In this document: piece after piece, positions 1 to 8,671 of the stretch | Position numbering within the stretch: the stretch's first letter is position 1 | Layout of the letters: each line of letters starts with the position of its first letter | Source of the DNA: Myxococcales bacterium | GTDB taxonomy: Bacteria; Myxococcota_A; Polyangia; Haliangiales; Haliangiaceae | Assembly: GCA_016707895.1 (NCBI GenBank) | Contig: JADJGV010000006.1 | Coordinates: 124,001-188,000, forward strand | DNA: 64,000 bases | Reading direction: 5' to 3' | Notes under the pieces: generated by a model | Database searches by the model: none | What the model was told of the DNA's origin: nothing | The model's input: the letters and a program-made list of their open reading frames with translations, nothing else | Translations under genes and position numbers: made by a program

Positions 1-1
1 G

Positions 2-436
2 GCGCCCCCCGACGCCGAGTGCATCCGCGGCGCGTCGTCGGCGCTGCTCGCGGCGGCCGCGGCGGCGCCGACCTGCCACGTCTTCGCGGTCACCGGGCCG
101 ACCAGCGCCGTCGAGGCGCTGACGCTCGCCGACGGGCGCCGGGTGTGGATCGGCCAGGGCGGCTGCGTCCACGCCGGCATCGAGATCCGCGGGCCGGCGG
201 CGCGCCCGGTCGCCGCCAGCGACCGCCCCGGGGTGCTCGCCGCCGCCGCCGAGCTGCTCACCGCGCTCGACGCCCACACCAGCGACCACGGCTTCGCTGG
301 CTTCGCCCGCGATCTGACCGCGGCGGCGCCGGCCGCGCCCACGGGCAGCTTCGGGCTGGGGGCCGGCGACTGGACCGCCGAGGTCGAGGTCGGCGCCGAC
401 GGCGCCCTGACGATCACGCTCGACTTCCCGCTGTAG
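2..436 (+). CDS. Hypothetical protein, 5' end cut by the window
   Basis: The window opens inside this gene; the reading frame runs from base 2 to the TAG at 434-436, giving 144 visible residues. I do not recognise the family. The visible part is Ala/Gly-rich, with a short stretch reading RRVWIGQGGCVHAG and a C-terminal piece of alternating hydrophobic and acidic residues (WTAEVEVGADGALTITL) that looks like two beta strands of a small beta-rich fold. Codon third positions are strongly G/C, as in neighbouring real genes, and the frame stays open from the window edge, which supports it as coding. A start inside the window (for example ATG at 143) is possible but would discard a coherent upstream sequence. 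The lipoprotein gene at 514 follows after a 77-base gap. Confidence 0.55.
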   Translation, partial: APPDAECIRGASSALLAAAAAAPTCHVFAVTGPTSAVEALTLADGRRVWIGQGGCVHAGIEIRGPAARPVAASDRPGVLAAAAELLTALDAHTSDHGFAGFARDLTAAAPAAPTGSFGLGAGDWTAEVEVGADGALTITLDFPL

Positions 437-513
437 CTCACGGGGGCCCCGCGGTAGTTCGCGCTGGCCATCGCGGCGTCGGTTCGGACATACTCGCCGC
501 CCGAGGAGGACCG

Positions 514-1557
514 ATGTACTTGCTTCGCCTTGCGCTCGCTGCGATGACGTTCCTGACCCTGGCGGGTGGCTGTGGCGGCGGCGGCGGCGGCGCCGATCCC
601 GGCCCCGACGCCGCGCCCGACGCGTCGTTCACGACCGGCACGTACACCGCGACCTGGGGGCCGTACACGATCCCGCCCGGCGAGGAAGGCACCAAGTGTG
701 TCTACGTCCGCCTCGGCAACACCGACAACATCCAGGTGCACGCGATCCACAACGTGCTCGGCGAGGCGTCGCACCACTTCATCGTCTACCGCAAGGCCGA
801 CGGCGCGGTGGACACCACGCCGACCGACTGCCAGCCGTTCACGGGCACCCTCGACCCGGCCAACGGCGCGCCGCTGATGATCACCCAGCGCGCGGACGAG
901 ACGCTGACCCTGCCCGAGGGCGTGGTGTTCACGCTCAAGCCCGACCAGCTCATCCGGCTCGAGCTGCACTACCTCAACAGCAGCGACCAGCCGCTGTCCG
1001 TCACCGCCACCGCCGAGTTCCGCACCGTGCTCGGCGCCCAGCAAGAGGCCGACTTCATCTTCGCCGGCACGCCCGACATCGACCTGCCATCGAGCGCGGC
1101 GGTGCAGACCGTCGGCCCGACCTACCTGCCGCTGGCCGGGTTCGGCGGCGCCAACGTCTTCGCGATCACCGGCCACACCCACGCGCTGGGCAAGTCGGTC
1201 ACCGTGGCGACCGCGGCCAACCGCGACGATCCCGGCACCCCGGTCTACGCGCCGACCAGCTTCAACTGGGACGAGCCCGAGACGGTCTACGCGCCGTTCC
1301 AGATCCCGGCCGACGGCGGCTTCCGGTTCTCCTGCACCTACGTCAACGACACCGGCCGGCGGGTGCAGTTCGGCGAGGGCGTCGGCGACGAGATGTGCTT
1401 CTTCTGGCTGTACTACTACCCGAGCCAGGGGCCCAAGGTGTGCGCGCACTCGAACCAGTTCAACCCGCCCGACGGCATCGACGTGTGCTGCCCGGCGGCC
1501 GAGGGCGACGTGGTGTCGGCGGCGGCGTGTCGCTACCTGATGCAGAACGGGCTGTAG
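514..1557 (+). CDS. Copper type II (PHM/DBM-like) monooxygenase-fold lipoprotein
   Basis: This 347-residue protein starts at ATG 514 behind an AGGAGG-like site (503-508). It has a lipoprotein signal ending LAGGC (Cys20) followed by a poly-Gly/Asp linker. The body carries what look like all six copper ligands of the peptidylglycine/dopamine monooxygenase family: an HH pair at 87-88, the LHY histidine at 152, the HTHALG pair at 221 and 223, and the Met of GDEMCFF at 294. The intervals (64, 69 and 71 residues) closely match those of PHM (HH107/108, H172, H242/244, M314), from general knowledge of that enzyme. The family hydroxylates C-H bonds using two separate coppers, oxygen and ascorbate; the substrate here is unknown. 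The protein is probably lipid-anchored at the cell envelope. The ligand match makes the fold call strong; enzymatic activity is inferred. Confidence 0.8.
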   Translation: MYLLRLALAAMTFLTLAGGCGGGGGGADPGPDAAPDASFTTGTYTATWGPYTIPPGEEGTKCVYVRLGNTDNIQVHAIHNVLGEASHHFIVYRKADGAVDTTPTDCQPFTGTLDPANGAPLMITQRADETLTLPEGVVFTLKPDQLIRLELHYLNSSDQPLSVTATAEFRTVLGAQQEADFIFAGTPDIDLPSSAAVQTVGPTYLPLAGFGGANVFAITGHTHALGKSVTVATAANRDDPGTPVYAPTSFNWDEPETVYAPFQIPADGGFRFSCTYVNDTGRRVQFGEGVGDEMCFFWLYYYPSQGPKVCAHSNQFNPPDGIDVCCPAAEGDVVSAAACRYLMQNGL

Positions 1558-1633
1558 GCCGCCGGATGACGGCTGGCGCGGCGGGTTGATCCGGGGCGGC
1601 GCCTGCGTCGATGATGCGGCCAAAGGGGGCTGC

Positions 1634-2056
1634 ATGTCCGAAGAGACCGTCATCGCGAACCAGGCCACGATCATCGCCAACCAGGAGCGGATCATCGCCA
1701 ACCAGGAGAAGATCCTGGCCAACCAGGCGACCATCGCCGGCAACCAGGGCCGGCTCGACGCGATCCTGGCCAACCAGAAGAAGATCATGGCCAACCAGGG
1801 CAAGCTCGACGCCGTCGTCGCCAACGGCAAGAAGATCGACGCGGTGCTCGCCAACCAGAAGAAGATCGTCGGCAACCAGGCCAAGCTCGACGCGGTGCTG
1901 GCCAACCAGAAGAAGATCGCCGGCAACCAGGGCAAGCTCGACACGGTGCTGGCCAACCAGAAGAAGATCGTCGGCAACCAGGGCAAGCTCGACGCGGTGA
2001 TCGCCAACCAGCGCGCGATCATGGGCAACCAGAAGAAGATCCTGGCCAAGAAGTAG
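1634..2056 (+). CDS. Asn-layered coiled-coil repeat protein
   Basis: A 140-residue protein built almost wholly of short repeats. Start chosen at ATG 1634 because AAAGGGGG lies just upstream (1622-1629). After about six residues it becomes heptads of the form I-x-A/G-N-Q-x-x (for example IIANQEK), with Ile/Leu/Val at one core position and Asn at the other. From about residue 35 the heptads come in pairs separated by a three-residue LDA, giving a 17-residue super-repeat seen about five times. No signal peptide, membrane segment or Cys is visible, so it should be cytoplasmic and form a long parallel coiled coil. Asn at core position d recalls the anion-binding IxxNTxx layers of trimeric autotransporter stalks; that comparison is inference. 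The stop codon directly abuts the ATG of the next gene, so these genes are probably co-transcribed. Confidence 0.8.
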   Translation: MSEETVIANQATIIANQERIIANQEKILANQATIAGNQGRLDAILANQKKIMANQGKLDAVVANGKKIDAVLANQKKIVGNQAKLDAVLANQKKIAGNQGKLDTVLANQKKIVGNQGKLDAVIANQRAIMGNQKKILAKK

Positions 2057-2449
2057 ATGGAGCTGCTCGGGCGCGCGCGGGCGCTGGCCCGGACGGCGGT
2101 GTTCGCGGAGGTGCCGGCGCCGGCGCTGGTCGCGCTGGCGGCCCGGGTCGGGGCGCGCGAGGTCGCCGCCGGCGCGACGGTCGCGACCCGCAAGGACGGC
2201 AGCGACGTGGTGCTGGTGGTGGCGACCGGGCGGCTGCGCGACGACGCCGGCGACCACGACGTCGGGGCGGTGCTGGGCGTCGACGGCGCGCTGGTGGGCG
2301 CGGCGCCGCGCACGCTGACGGCGATCACCGCCGCCGCGGTGGTCGAGATCGCGGTCGACGACTTCCTCGACGTGCTGGCCGAGCACGGCGCCGCGACCAC
2401 CGCGCTGGCGCGCCAGCTGGCCAGCCGCGTCCGCGCGGGGGCGCCGTGA
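2057..2449 (+). CDS. Small cyclic-nucleotide-binding-domain-like protein
   Basis: A 130-residue protein whose ATG follows the previous stop with no gap. Its layout matches a single cNMP-binding (CAP effector) domain: an N-terminal helix (LGRARALARTAVFAEVPA), a beta-roll with VLVVATGRLRDD, a loop containing LVGAAPRTLTAITA, and a C-terminal VDDFLDVLAEH helix. The phosphate-binding cassette looks degenerate: the usual G-E-L/F is replaced by GVDGALVG, though the P-R-T remains. It may therefore bind no nucleotide, or act as a dimerisation or regulatory subunit. No DNA-binding domain is present. The next gene overlaps it by four bases (GTGA) and carries an intact-looking domain of the same type, which suggests the two proteins work together. 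Confidence 0.7.
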   Translation: MELLGRARALARTAVFAEVPAPALVALAARVGAREVAAGATVATRKDGSDVVLVVATGRLRDDAGDHDVGAVLGVDGALVGAAPRTLTAITAAAVVEIAVDDFLDVLAEHGAATTALARQLASRVRAGAP

Positions 2450-5277
2450 ACCAGCGCGCCTACGGCCTCGGCGTGCTGATGATCTTCGCGGTGAACGTCG
2501 CCGCGATCGCGCTGCGCGCGTACGCCGAGGCGGCGTTCCTGGCCAGCTACGGCGCGCAGTGGATCCCGATCCTGCTGGTCAGCCAGGCGGTCGCGTTCGC
2601 GATCGGCACGCTGGCCTACGACGCCGCGACCGGGCGCGCGCCGTCGGCCGCGGTCGACGTCGCCGTCGGCGTCGCGCTGACCATCGCGGCCGGCCTGGCC
2701 CCGACGCTGATCGGCCGCGGCGGCGCGTGGCCGTTCGTGGTCGCGCTGACCACGACGACCTTGGCCTCGGTGGCCAACGTCGCGCTGTGGAACACCGTGG
2801 CGGCCAGCGTCGCCGGCCGCGACGCGCGGCGCATGCTGCCGCGGGCCGGCGCGGCGATCACCGCCGGCGGCGCGATCGCCGGGTTCGCCGCCGCGGCGCT
2901 GACCTCGAAGCTCGGCGCCGCCAGCGTGCCGTGGCTGTCGGCGGTGTTCGCGATCGGCGCGGTCGGCGCGGCGATCGGCGCGCAGCGCGCGCTGGCCGCG
3001 GGCGGCGCGCCCGGCATGGCGGCGCCGCCGGGCGCGTCGACCGAGCTGTCACCCGATCACCACGCGCTCTTGCGCTGGCTGGCGGTGGCGGCGATCGCCG
3101 AGTCGGCGGTGGCGACCGCGCTGGAGTTCCGGTTCGGCGCGTCGCTCAAGACCCACTGGCAGGGCGGCGACCTGGCCACCGCGGTCAGCCTGTTCCACGG
3201 CGGCACCCACGCGATCCAGCTGGTGCTGCAGGCGCTGGTGATCCCGCGGCTGCTCACCAGCCAGCGGCTGCCGGTGACGGTGTCGATCCACCCCGCGCTG
3301 ACGGCGCTCGGCGCCGTGGTGCTGGTGGCGACGCCGGGCTTCGCGGCGCTGGCGACGCTGCGCACCGGCGAGAAGGTGCTGCGGTCGGCGACGTCGCGCA
3401 CCGGGCAGGAGGTGTCGCTGTCGGCGCTGCCGCCGCTGCCGCGCGCGCGGTGGAAGATCCTGCTGCGCGGCCTGTTCACGCCGATCGGCGCGGCCGTGGC
3501 GGCGCTGGTGCTGGTCGGGTTCGGCCCCGGCGTGCTGGCGCGGCCGCTGCGGTTCGGCGCGGCGATCGTCGCCACCACCGCGGTGCTCGGCTACGCGGTG
3601 CGGCGCGCGGCCCGGCGGTTCGTCGCGGCGCTGGCGGCGCCGCTGGGCATGCGCGGCGTGGCCATCGGCGAGCGGGCCCGCGAGCGGGTCGATCTCGACG
3701 AGCTGCGCCGGCTGGTCGACGCCACCGGCGCCGACGACGGCGCGCTGGCGCGGGCGGCGCTGGTGCGCTCGGGCGGCCGCGCCGACGACGTCAGCCCGCA
3801 CCTGGCCCACGACGAGCCGGCGGTGCGCCGCGCGCTGTACGCGATCGCCGCGCGCCGGCCGCACTCGGCGGCCCAGGCCGACCTGATCGGCGCGGTCCAG
3901 ATCGAGGACGACGATGACGCCCGCGTCGCCGGGATCGCCGCGCTGGCCGCCCACGACGCGCGCGGGGCGATCGCCGAGCTCGACGCCGACGCCACGATCG
4001 ACGCCGACGTCGGCCGCGCGATCCGCGCCGCGCGCGCCGAGGTGGGCCTGGCCAGCGCCGCCGCGCGCGCAACGGTGGTGGCCGAGCTGATCACCCGCGA
4101 CGGCGCGTGGGCCGCCCGGATCGCGCGCCGCGGCCGCCCCGACGGCTACGACGCCCAGGTGCTGGCGGCGCTGGCCGGCCCGGGCCGCGCCCACGCGCTG
4201 GTCGCCGCGACCGCGGGCGGCGCCGACGCGCTGGCCGCGCTGATCGCGGCGCTGGTCGCCGGCGAGCGCGACGCCACCGCCGCGGTGGCCGACCTCGACG
4301 ATCGCGACGCCACGGCGCTGGCCGAGCGGCTCGACGGGATCGATCGCGACGGCCGCGCCGCGCTGGCCCGGGCCCGGGCCGCGGCGCCCCACCCGGGCGC
4401 GCTCTTGGCGCGGCTGGCGGCCGATCCCGACTCCGACGTGCGCGCCGCGGCGCTGCGCAGCCTGGCCAGCCACGCCCGCGCGGGCGCGGCGCCGTCGCCC
4501 GAGCTGGCCGCCGCCGCGATCGAGCGCGAGCGCGCCGCGCTGGCGGCGCTGGTGGCCGCCCGCGGCGTGGGCCAGCCGCCGCTGCACGCCGCCGAGCTGG
4601 GCCGCGCGATCCGCCGCGCCACCCGCCGGCTGGTGCTGGCGGTCGCGCTGGGCACCGCCGCCGAGGGCCGGGATCCGCTGCCGCTCTTGGCCGCGGGGCG
4701 GCGCATGCTCGACGCGCCCGAGCCGCTGCGCCGCCGCGCGCTCGATCTGTTCCAGGAGGTGGCCAGCGCGCCGCTGCCGGTGCTCGATCTGCTCGAGGCG
4801 TCGCTGCGGCCGCCGACCGGGCCCGGCGCGCTCGACCGGGTCGCGGCCGAGGAGCCGTGGCTGGCGGCGCTGCTGGCCGGGCCCGCCGGCCCGCGCGAGG
4901 CCGGCCTGGCGGCGCTGCGGCAGTGCCGGTTCTTCGACGATCTCGCCGGCGATCACGTCGACGAGCTGGCGGCGGCGGCGCCGCGGCGGCAGCTCGCGGC
5001 CGGCGACGTGCTGGTCACCGCCGGCGATCCCGGCGCCGCGATGTTCGCGGTGCTCGACGGCGAGCTGGTGGGCACCGGCGCGCCGCCGCCGCGCTTCGCC
5101 GCCGGCGCCGTGCTGGGAGAGCTGGCGCTGATCGATCGCGCGCCGCGCGCGATGACGATCACCGCGGTCACCGCGACGACCGTGCTGGTGATCGACCAGC
5201 CGACGTTCACCCGCGCGCTGGCGCGCTGGCCCGAGTTCGGCGGCGCGCTCCTGCGCACCCTCGCCGCCCGAGCGTAA
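2446..5277 (+). CDS. NTT/MFS-like membrane protein with HEAT-like helices and C-terminal cNMP-binding domain
   Basis: A 943-residue protein starting at GTG 2446, which overlaps the preceding stop (GTGA). Residues about 1-400 form multiple hydrophobic membrane segments resembling the Npt/ADP-ATP-translocase-like branch of the MFS. Residues about 410-800 are Ala/Leu/Arg-rich helical repeats of HEAT type. Residues about 815-943 are a cyclic-nucleotide-binding domain with a convincing phosphate cassette (GELALIDRAPRAMT, Glu892 and Arg901). This three-part layout recurs in uncharacterised proteins of several phyla; the transported substrate is not known and need not be a nucleotide. Together with the coiled-coil and small cNMP-domain genes it forms a compact three-gene unit. 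The membrane region should sit in the inner membrane with the HEAT and cNMP parts in the cytosol. Confidence 0.75.
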   Translation: MNQRAYGLGVLMIFAVNVAAIALRAYAEAAFLASYGAQWIPILLVSQAVAFAIGTLAYDAATGRAPSAAVDVAVGVALTIAAGLAPTLIGRGGAWPFVVALTTTTLASVANVALWNTVAASVAGRDARRMLPRAGAAITAGGAIAGFAAAALTSKLGAASVPWLSAVFAIGAVGAAIGAQRALAAGGAPGMAAPPGASTELSPDHHALLRWLAVAAIAESAVATALEFRFGASLKTHWQGGDLATAVSLFHGGTHAIQLVLQALVIPRLLTSQRLPVTVSIHPALTALGAVVLVATPGFAALATLRTGEKVLRSATSRTGQEVSLSALPPLPRARWKILLRGLFTPIGAAVAALVLVGFGPGVLARPLRFGAAIVATTAVLGYAVRRAARRFVAALAAPLGMRGVAIGERARERVDLDELRRLVDATGADDGALARAALVRSGGRADDVSPHLAHDEPAVRRALYAIAARRPHSAAQADLIGAVQIEDDDDARVAGIAALAAHDARGAIAELDADATIDADVGRAIRAARAEVGLASAAARATVVAELITRDGAWAARIARRGRPDGYDAQVLAALAGPGRAHALVAATAGGADALAALIAALVAGERDATAAVADLDDRDATALAERLDGIDRDGRAALARARAAAPHPGALLARLAADPDSDVRAAALRSLASHARAGAAPSPELAAAAIERERAALAALVAARGVGQPPLHAAELGRAIRRATRRLVLAVALGTAAEGRDPLPLLAAGRRMLDAPEPLRRRALDLFQEVASAPLPVLDLLEASLRPPTGPGALDRVAAEEPWLAALLAGPAGPREAGLAALRQCRFFDDLAGDHVDELAAAAPRRQLAAGDVLVTAGDPGAAMFAVLDGELVGTGAPPPRFAAGAVLGELALIDRAPRAMTITAVTATTVLVIDQPTFTRALARWPEFGGALLRTLAARA

Positions 5278-5301
5278 CCCGGGTTCGTCGACGAACCTGG
5301 G
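5278..5301. repeat. 24-base palindrome directly after a stop codon
   Basis: Beginning at the base after the TAA of the membrane protein gene lies a 24-base palindrome centred on GTCGAC (5287-5292), with one imperfect pair (5281/5298). Its core, GGGTTCGTCGACGAACC, closely matches the palindrome at 8561-8586 at the other end of the protease gene. The position suggests a transcription terminator or a dispersed intergenic palindrome. There is no T-run behind it. Confidence 0.6.
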
Positions 5302-5461
5302 TGCGCCGCGGCGCGCCGCGCACATATCCTACATGTGCCCTCGCTTCTGCTTGCAGCATGCTCCTCGGGCATCTCAGCACGTGGTGTTTGCACCTGTCAG
5401 GTCCGCTCGATTGTGGCGGTGCCCTCGGCGGTGGCATCACGCTCCCACGATGGAGGTCCGC

Positions 5462-8400
5462 ATGACGCGCACGCACGTGGTGTCTGGAACGCTCGCTCTC
5501 CTGCTCGCCGGCTCGGCCCAACAAGCCGCCATCGCGCGGCCCCATCCGACGGCGGTCAGCCCGCTGGTCGCCAGCAGCGAGCGCGAGTGGGAGGTGGCCG
5601 ACGGCCAGCCGCTGCGCGCCGCCCGCGGCACCAGCGCGACCGCGCCGCGCGGCGCCAAGGACGCGTGGGACGCCTTCGTGGCGCGCCACGGCGCCTGGGA
5701 CGCGGTCTGGGACACCACCACCGGCGTGCCGCTGCGCATCTACGGCGAGGGCATCCCGGCGCCGGGCGCCAACGGCTCGGCCGACAAGGCCGCCGCCGCC
5801 GCGTGGCAGCTGCTCGCCGAGCAGCTGCCGCTCGTGGCCCCGGGCGCGCGGCTCGGTGACTTCGCGCTGGTGACCAACGCCGTCCACGGCGGCCTGCACG
5901 GCAGCCTGCCGATGCGCACGGTCGCGTTCGCGCAGCGGCAGGACGGCGCGCCGGTGCTCGGCGCCGCGGTCGGCTTCCTGTTCAAGAACGACCGGCTGTT
6001 CGTGATCAGCTCGACCGCGCAGCCGGCCACCGCCGGCCGCACGCCGGGCGCGCTGGTCGGCCAGGGCCTCGCCGAGGCCCGCGCCGTCGAGTGGGTCGGC
6101 CGCACCACCGGCCTCGCGGTCCGGGTCCGGGCCACCGACCTCGCCCCGCGCTGGCTGCCGCTGGCGCGCGCCGCCGGCGGGCTCGACCTGCGGGCGGTGA
6201 TCTCGGTCGACGTCGAGTCGACCAGCGCCGACGTCCCCGGCCGCTGGCGGGTGTTCGTCGACGCCGGCAACGGCCTGCCGGTGGCCCGGCAGTCGCTCCT
6301 GCGCTTCGCGACCGGCACCATCACCTACCGCGTCCCCACCCGCAGCCCCCAGCGGCCGCGGGTCGACGCGCCGGTGCCCTTCACCAACTTCCGGGTCGGC
6401 GCCACGACCACCGCGTCGAACGCCCAGGGCCAGATCACCTGGACCGGCACCGCCGCGGCCCAGGTCACCACCGCGCTGAATGGCCCGCTGGTCGCGATGA
6501 GCAACGGCGCCGGCGCGCTGGCCACCGCGACCCTGACGCTGCAGCCTGGCGGCACCGCGTCGTGGGATCGCTCGACGGTCGCGACCGACGACGCCCAGCT
6601 GTCGACCTACCTGTTCACCCACACGGTCAAGGCCTACACCAAGGCCAACCTCAACCCGACGCTGGCCTACCTCGACCAGCAGATCTCGGCGACGGTCAAC
6701 GAGAGCGGCAACTGCAACGCCTACTCGACCGGCGACGACATCCACTTCTACCGCTCGTCGACCCAGTGCGAGAACACCGGGCGCCTCGCCGACGTCGTCT
6801 ACCACGAGTTCGGCCACTCGCTGCACGCGCAGTCGATCATCGAGGGCGTCGGCAACTTCGACGGCGCGCTGTCCGAGGGCGTGTCCGACTACCTGGCGGC
6901 GACGATCACCAACGACTCGGGCATGGGCCGCGGCTTCTTCTACAACGACAACGCGCTGCGCGAGCTGCAGCCGGCCCGCGACCTGCGCTGGCCCGACGAC
7001 GTCCAGGGCGAGGTCCACGCCGACGGCGAGATCATCGCCGGCACGCTGTGGGACGTCCGGGTGGCGATGATCGCCGCGCTGGGCCCCGCCGCCGGCGTGA
7101 CCAAGGCCGACGACATCTACTACGCGATCATCCAGCGCGCGACCGACATCCCGTCGAGCTACGCCGAGGCGCTGGCCGCCGACGACGACGACGGCAACCT
7201 CGCCAACGGCACGCCCAACCTGTGCGCGCTGCGCGAGGTGTTCGGCCGCCACGGCCTGGCCTCGGGCGGCGGCACGGTCGGCTCGGGGCTGGGCGCGCCG
7301 GTGCGGTCGGGCTTCCAGATCCGCGTGCCGATCGCCGCGCCCACCGGCGGCTGCGCCGCGCCGACGATCGGCGCCGCGACGCTGTCGTGGAAGCTGCGCG
7401 GCGGCGGCGCCACCACCGACGTGGCGCTGGTGCAGCAGGGCTCCGAGCTGGTCGGCTCGATGCCGGCCCAGCCCGACGGCGCGGTGGTGCAGTACAAGAT
7501 CAGCGTCGACGTCAGCGGCAACCCCGTCCGCTACCCGGACAACGTGGCCGACCCGCTGTACGAGTTCTTCGTCGGCACGGTCGAGAACATCTACTGCACC
7601 GACTTCGAGAGCGACCCGACCTGGACCCACGGCGCGCTCAGCGGCACCGACGTCTGGCAGCGCGGCGTCCCCGCGGGCAACGGCGGCGACCCGCGGACGG
7701 CGACCTCGGGCCAGAACGTCTACGGCATGGACCTGGCCGGCGGCGACGGCGTCTACGCGCCCAGCTCGAACATCTGGGCCAAGACCCCGATGATCAGCAC
7801 CACCGGCTTCACCAACGTCCGCCTGCAGTACAAGCGCTGGCTCAACGTCGAGGACGGCTTCTTCGACCAGGCGACGATCCAGGCCGACGGCACGACGCTG
7901 TGGTCGAACTTCAACAGCAACCAGGGCAACAACTCGTCGACCAGCCACACCGACAAGGAGTGGCGCTTCCACGACGTCGACCTGTCGGCGCAGGCGGCCG
8001 ACGGCAGCGTCCAGCTCAACTTCACGCTCAAGAGCGACCAGGGCCTCGAGCTCGGCGGCTGGACCATGGACGACCTGTGCGTGGTCGGCTACCGCGCCGG
8101 CGCCACCGCCTGCGGCAACAGCGTCGTCGAGGCCGGCGAGCAGTGCGACGACGGCAACACCGCCAGCGGCGACGGCTGCTCGGCGACCTGCCAGGCCGAG
8201 GGCCCGCCGCCGCCCGACTGCGGCAACGGCACCGTCGACGCCGGCGAGCAGTGCGACGACGGCAACACCAGCGGCGGCGACGGCTGCTCGGCGGTGTGCC
8301 AGACCGAGGCGCCCCCGGCCGGCTGCGGCGACGGCACCGTCGGCGCTGGCGAGGCGTGCGACGACGGCAACGTGGCGCCCGGCGACGGCTGCTCGTCGAT

Positions 8401-8554
8401 CTGCACCATCGAGGACGGCGGCAACCCGGGCGACGGCGGCGCCGAGGGCGGCTGTTGCTCGACCGGCAGCGGCGCCGGTGGCCCGCTGACCGCGACCGGC
8501 CTGGCGCTGGGCGTGGCCGCGCTGGTCGGCCGCCGCCGGCGCGCGCGGCGCTGA
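5462..8554 (+). CDS. Secreted HExxH metallopeptidase with Myxococcus Cys-rich repeats and MYXO-CTERM-like tail
   Basis: A 1030-residue secreted protein. Start chosen at ATG 5462 because GGAGG lies at 5452-5456 and a signal peptide follows (MTRTHVVSGTLALLLAGSA). A propeptide-like region covers about residues 30-330. The catalytic domain has YHEFGHSLHAQ with His448, Glu449 and His452, and a downstream ALSEGVSDY Glu472 as third zinc ligand, a gluzincin spacing as in M4/M36 peptidases. A jelly-roll-like domain follows (about 700-880). Then come three Cys-rich repeats containing CDDGN (about 882-985), and a Gly-rich GGCCSTGSGAGG segment, hydrophobic stretch and RRRRARR tail typical of MYXO-CTERM sorting signals. 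The protein is probably exported and anchored or released at the surface. Substrate is unknown. Flanked by related palindromes on both sides. Confidence 0.88.
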   Translation: MTRTHVVSGTLALLLAGSAQQAAIARPHPTAVSPLVASSEREWEVADGQPLRAARGTSATAPRGAKDAWDAFVARHGAWDAVWDTTTGVPLRIYGEGIPAPGANGSADKAAAAAWQLLAEQLPLVAPGARLGDFALVTNAVHGGLHGSLPMRTVAFAQRQDGAPVLGAAVGFLFKNDRLFVISSTAQPATAGRTPGALVGQGLAEARAVEWVGRTTGLAVRVRATDLAPRWLPLARAAGGLDLRAVISVDVESTSADVPGRWRVFVDAGNGLPVARQSLLRFATGTITYRVPTRSPQRPRVDAPVPFTNFRVGATTTASNAQGQITWTGTAAAQVTTALNGPLVAMSNGAGALATATLTLQPGGTASWDRSTVATDDAQLSTYLFTHTVKAYTKANLNPTLAYLDQQISATVNESGNCNAYSTGDDIHFYRSSTQCENTGRLADVVYHEFGHSLHAQSIIEGVGNFDGALSEGVSDYLAATITNDSGMGRGFFYNDNALRELQPARDLRWPDDVQGEVHADGEIIAGTLWDVRVAMIAALGPAAGVTKADDIYYAIIQRATDIPSSYAEALAADDDDGNLANGTPNLCALREVFGRHGLASGGGTVGSGLGAPVRSGFQIRVPIAAPTGGCAAPTIGAATLSWKLRGGGATTDVALVQQGSELVGSMPAQPDGAVVQYKISVDVSGNPVRYPDNVADPLYEFFVGTVENIYCTDFESDPTWTHGALSGTDVWQRGVPAGNGGDPRTATSGQNVYGMDLAGGDGVYAPSSNIWAKTPMISTTGFTNVRLQYKRWLNVEDGFFDQATIQADGTTLWSNFNSNQGNNSSTSHTDKEWRFHDVDLSAQAADGSVQLNFTLKSDQGLELGGWTMDDLCVVGYRAGATACGNSVVEAGEQCDDGNTASGDGCSATCQAEGPPPPDCGNGTVDAGEQCDDGNTSGGDGCSAVCQTEAPPAGCGDGTVGAGEACDDGNVAPGDGCSSICTIEDGGNPGDGGAEGGCCSTGSGAGGPLTATGLALGVAALVGRRRRARR

Positions 8555-8560
8555 ATCCTT

Positions 8561-8612
8561 GGGAGGGTTTGTCGACAAACCCTCCCCCGGCGGGGTCATG
8601 CCCCCGCCGGGG
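8561..8612. terminator. Perfect 26-base palindrome plus second GC hairpin between convergent genes
   Basis: Seven bases after the protease stop is a perfect 26-base palindrome (8561-8586) centred on GTCGAC. A second hairpin overlaps it by two bases: stem CCCCGGCGGGG (8585-8595), loop TCATGC, stem CCCCGCCGGGG (8602-8612). The genes on either side converge here, so a bidirectional terminator is the simplest reading. No T-tract is seen on either strand. Confidence 0.6.
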
Positions 8613-8671
8613 CCCCCGCCCGATACGCGAGACATCCGACGCCTCCCCGCGATCCCGGGGAGGCGCCGCGC

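Noticed and set aside
19..513. N-terminal extension of the copper monooxygenase-like protein back to base 19
   Set aside because: The sequence is Arg/Gly nonsense in another frame of the preceding gene, and ATG 514 has a ribosome site and a lipoprotein signal.
1634..2056. Repeated DNA, considered as a CRISPR array
   Set aside because: The repeats are coding, in frame, with no spacer structure; the period follows protein heptads.
3049..8635. Very long open frames on the minus strand opposite the transporter-like and metallopeptidase genes
   Set aside because: They are His/Gln/Arg/Ala-rich without domains, as expected for antisense frames in GC-rich coding DNA; the plus-strand proteins have signal peptides, motifs and ribosome sites.
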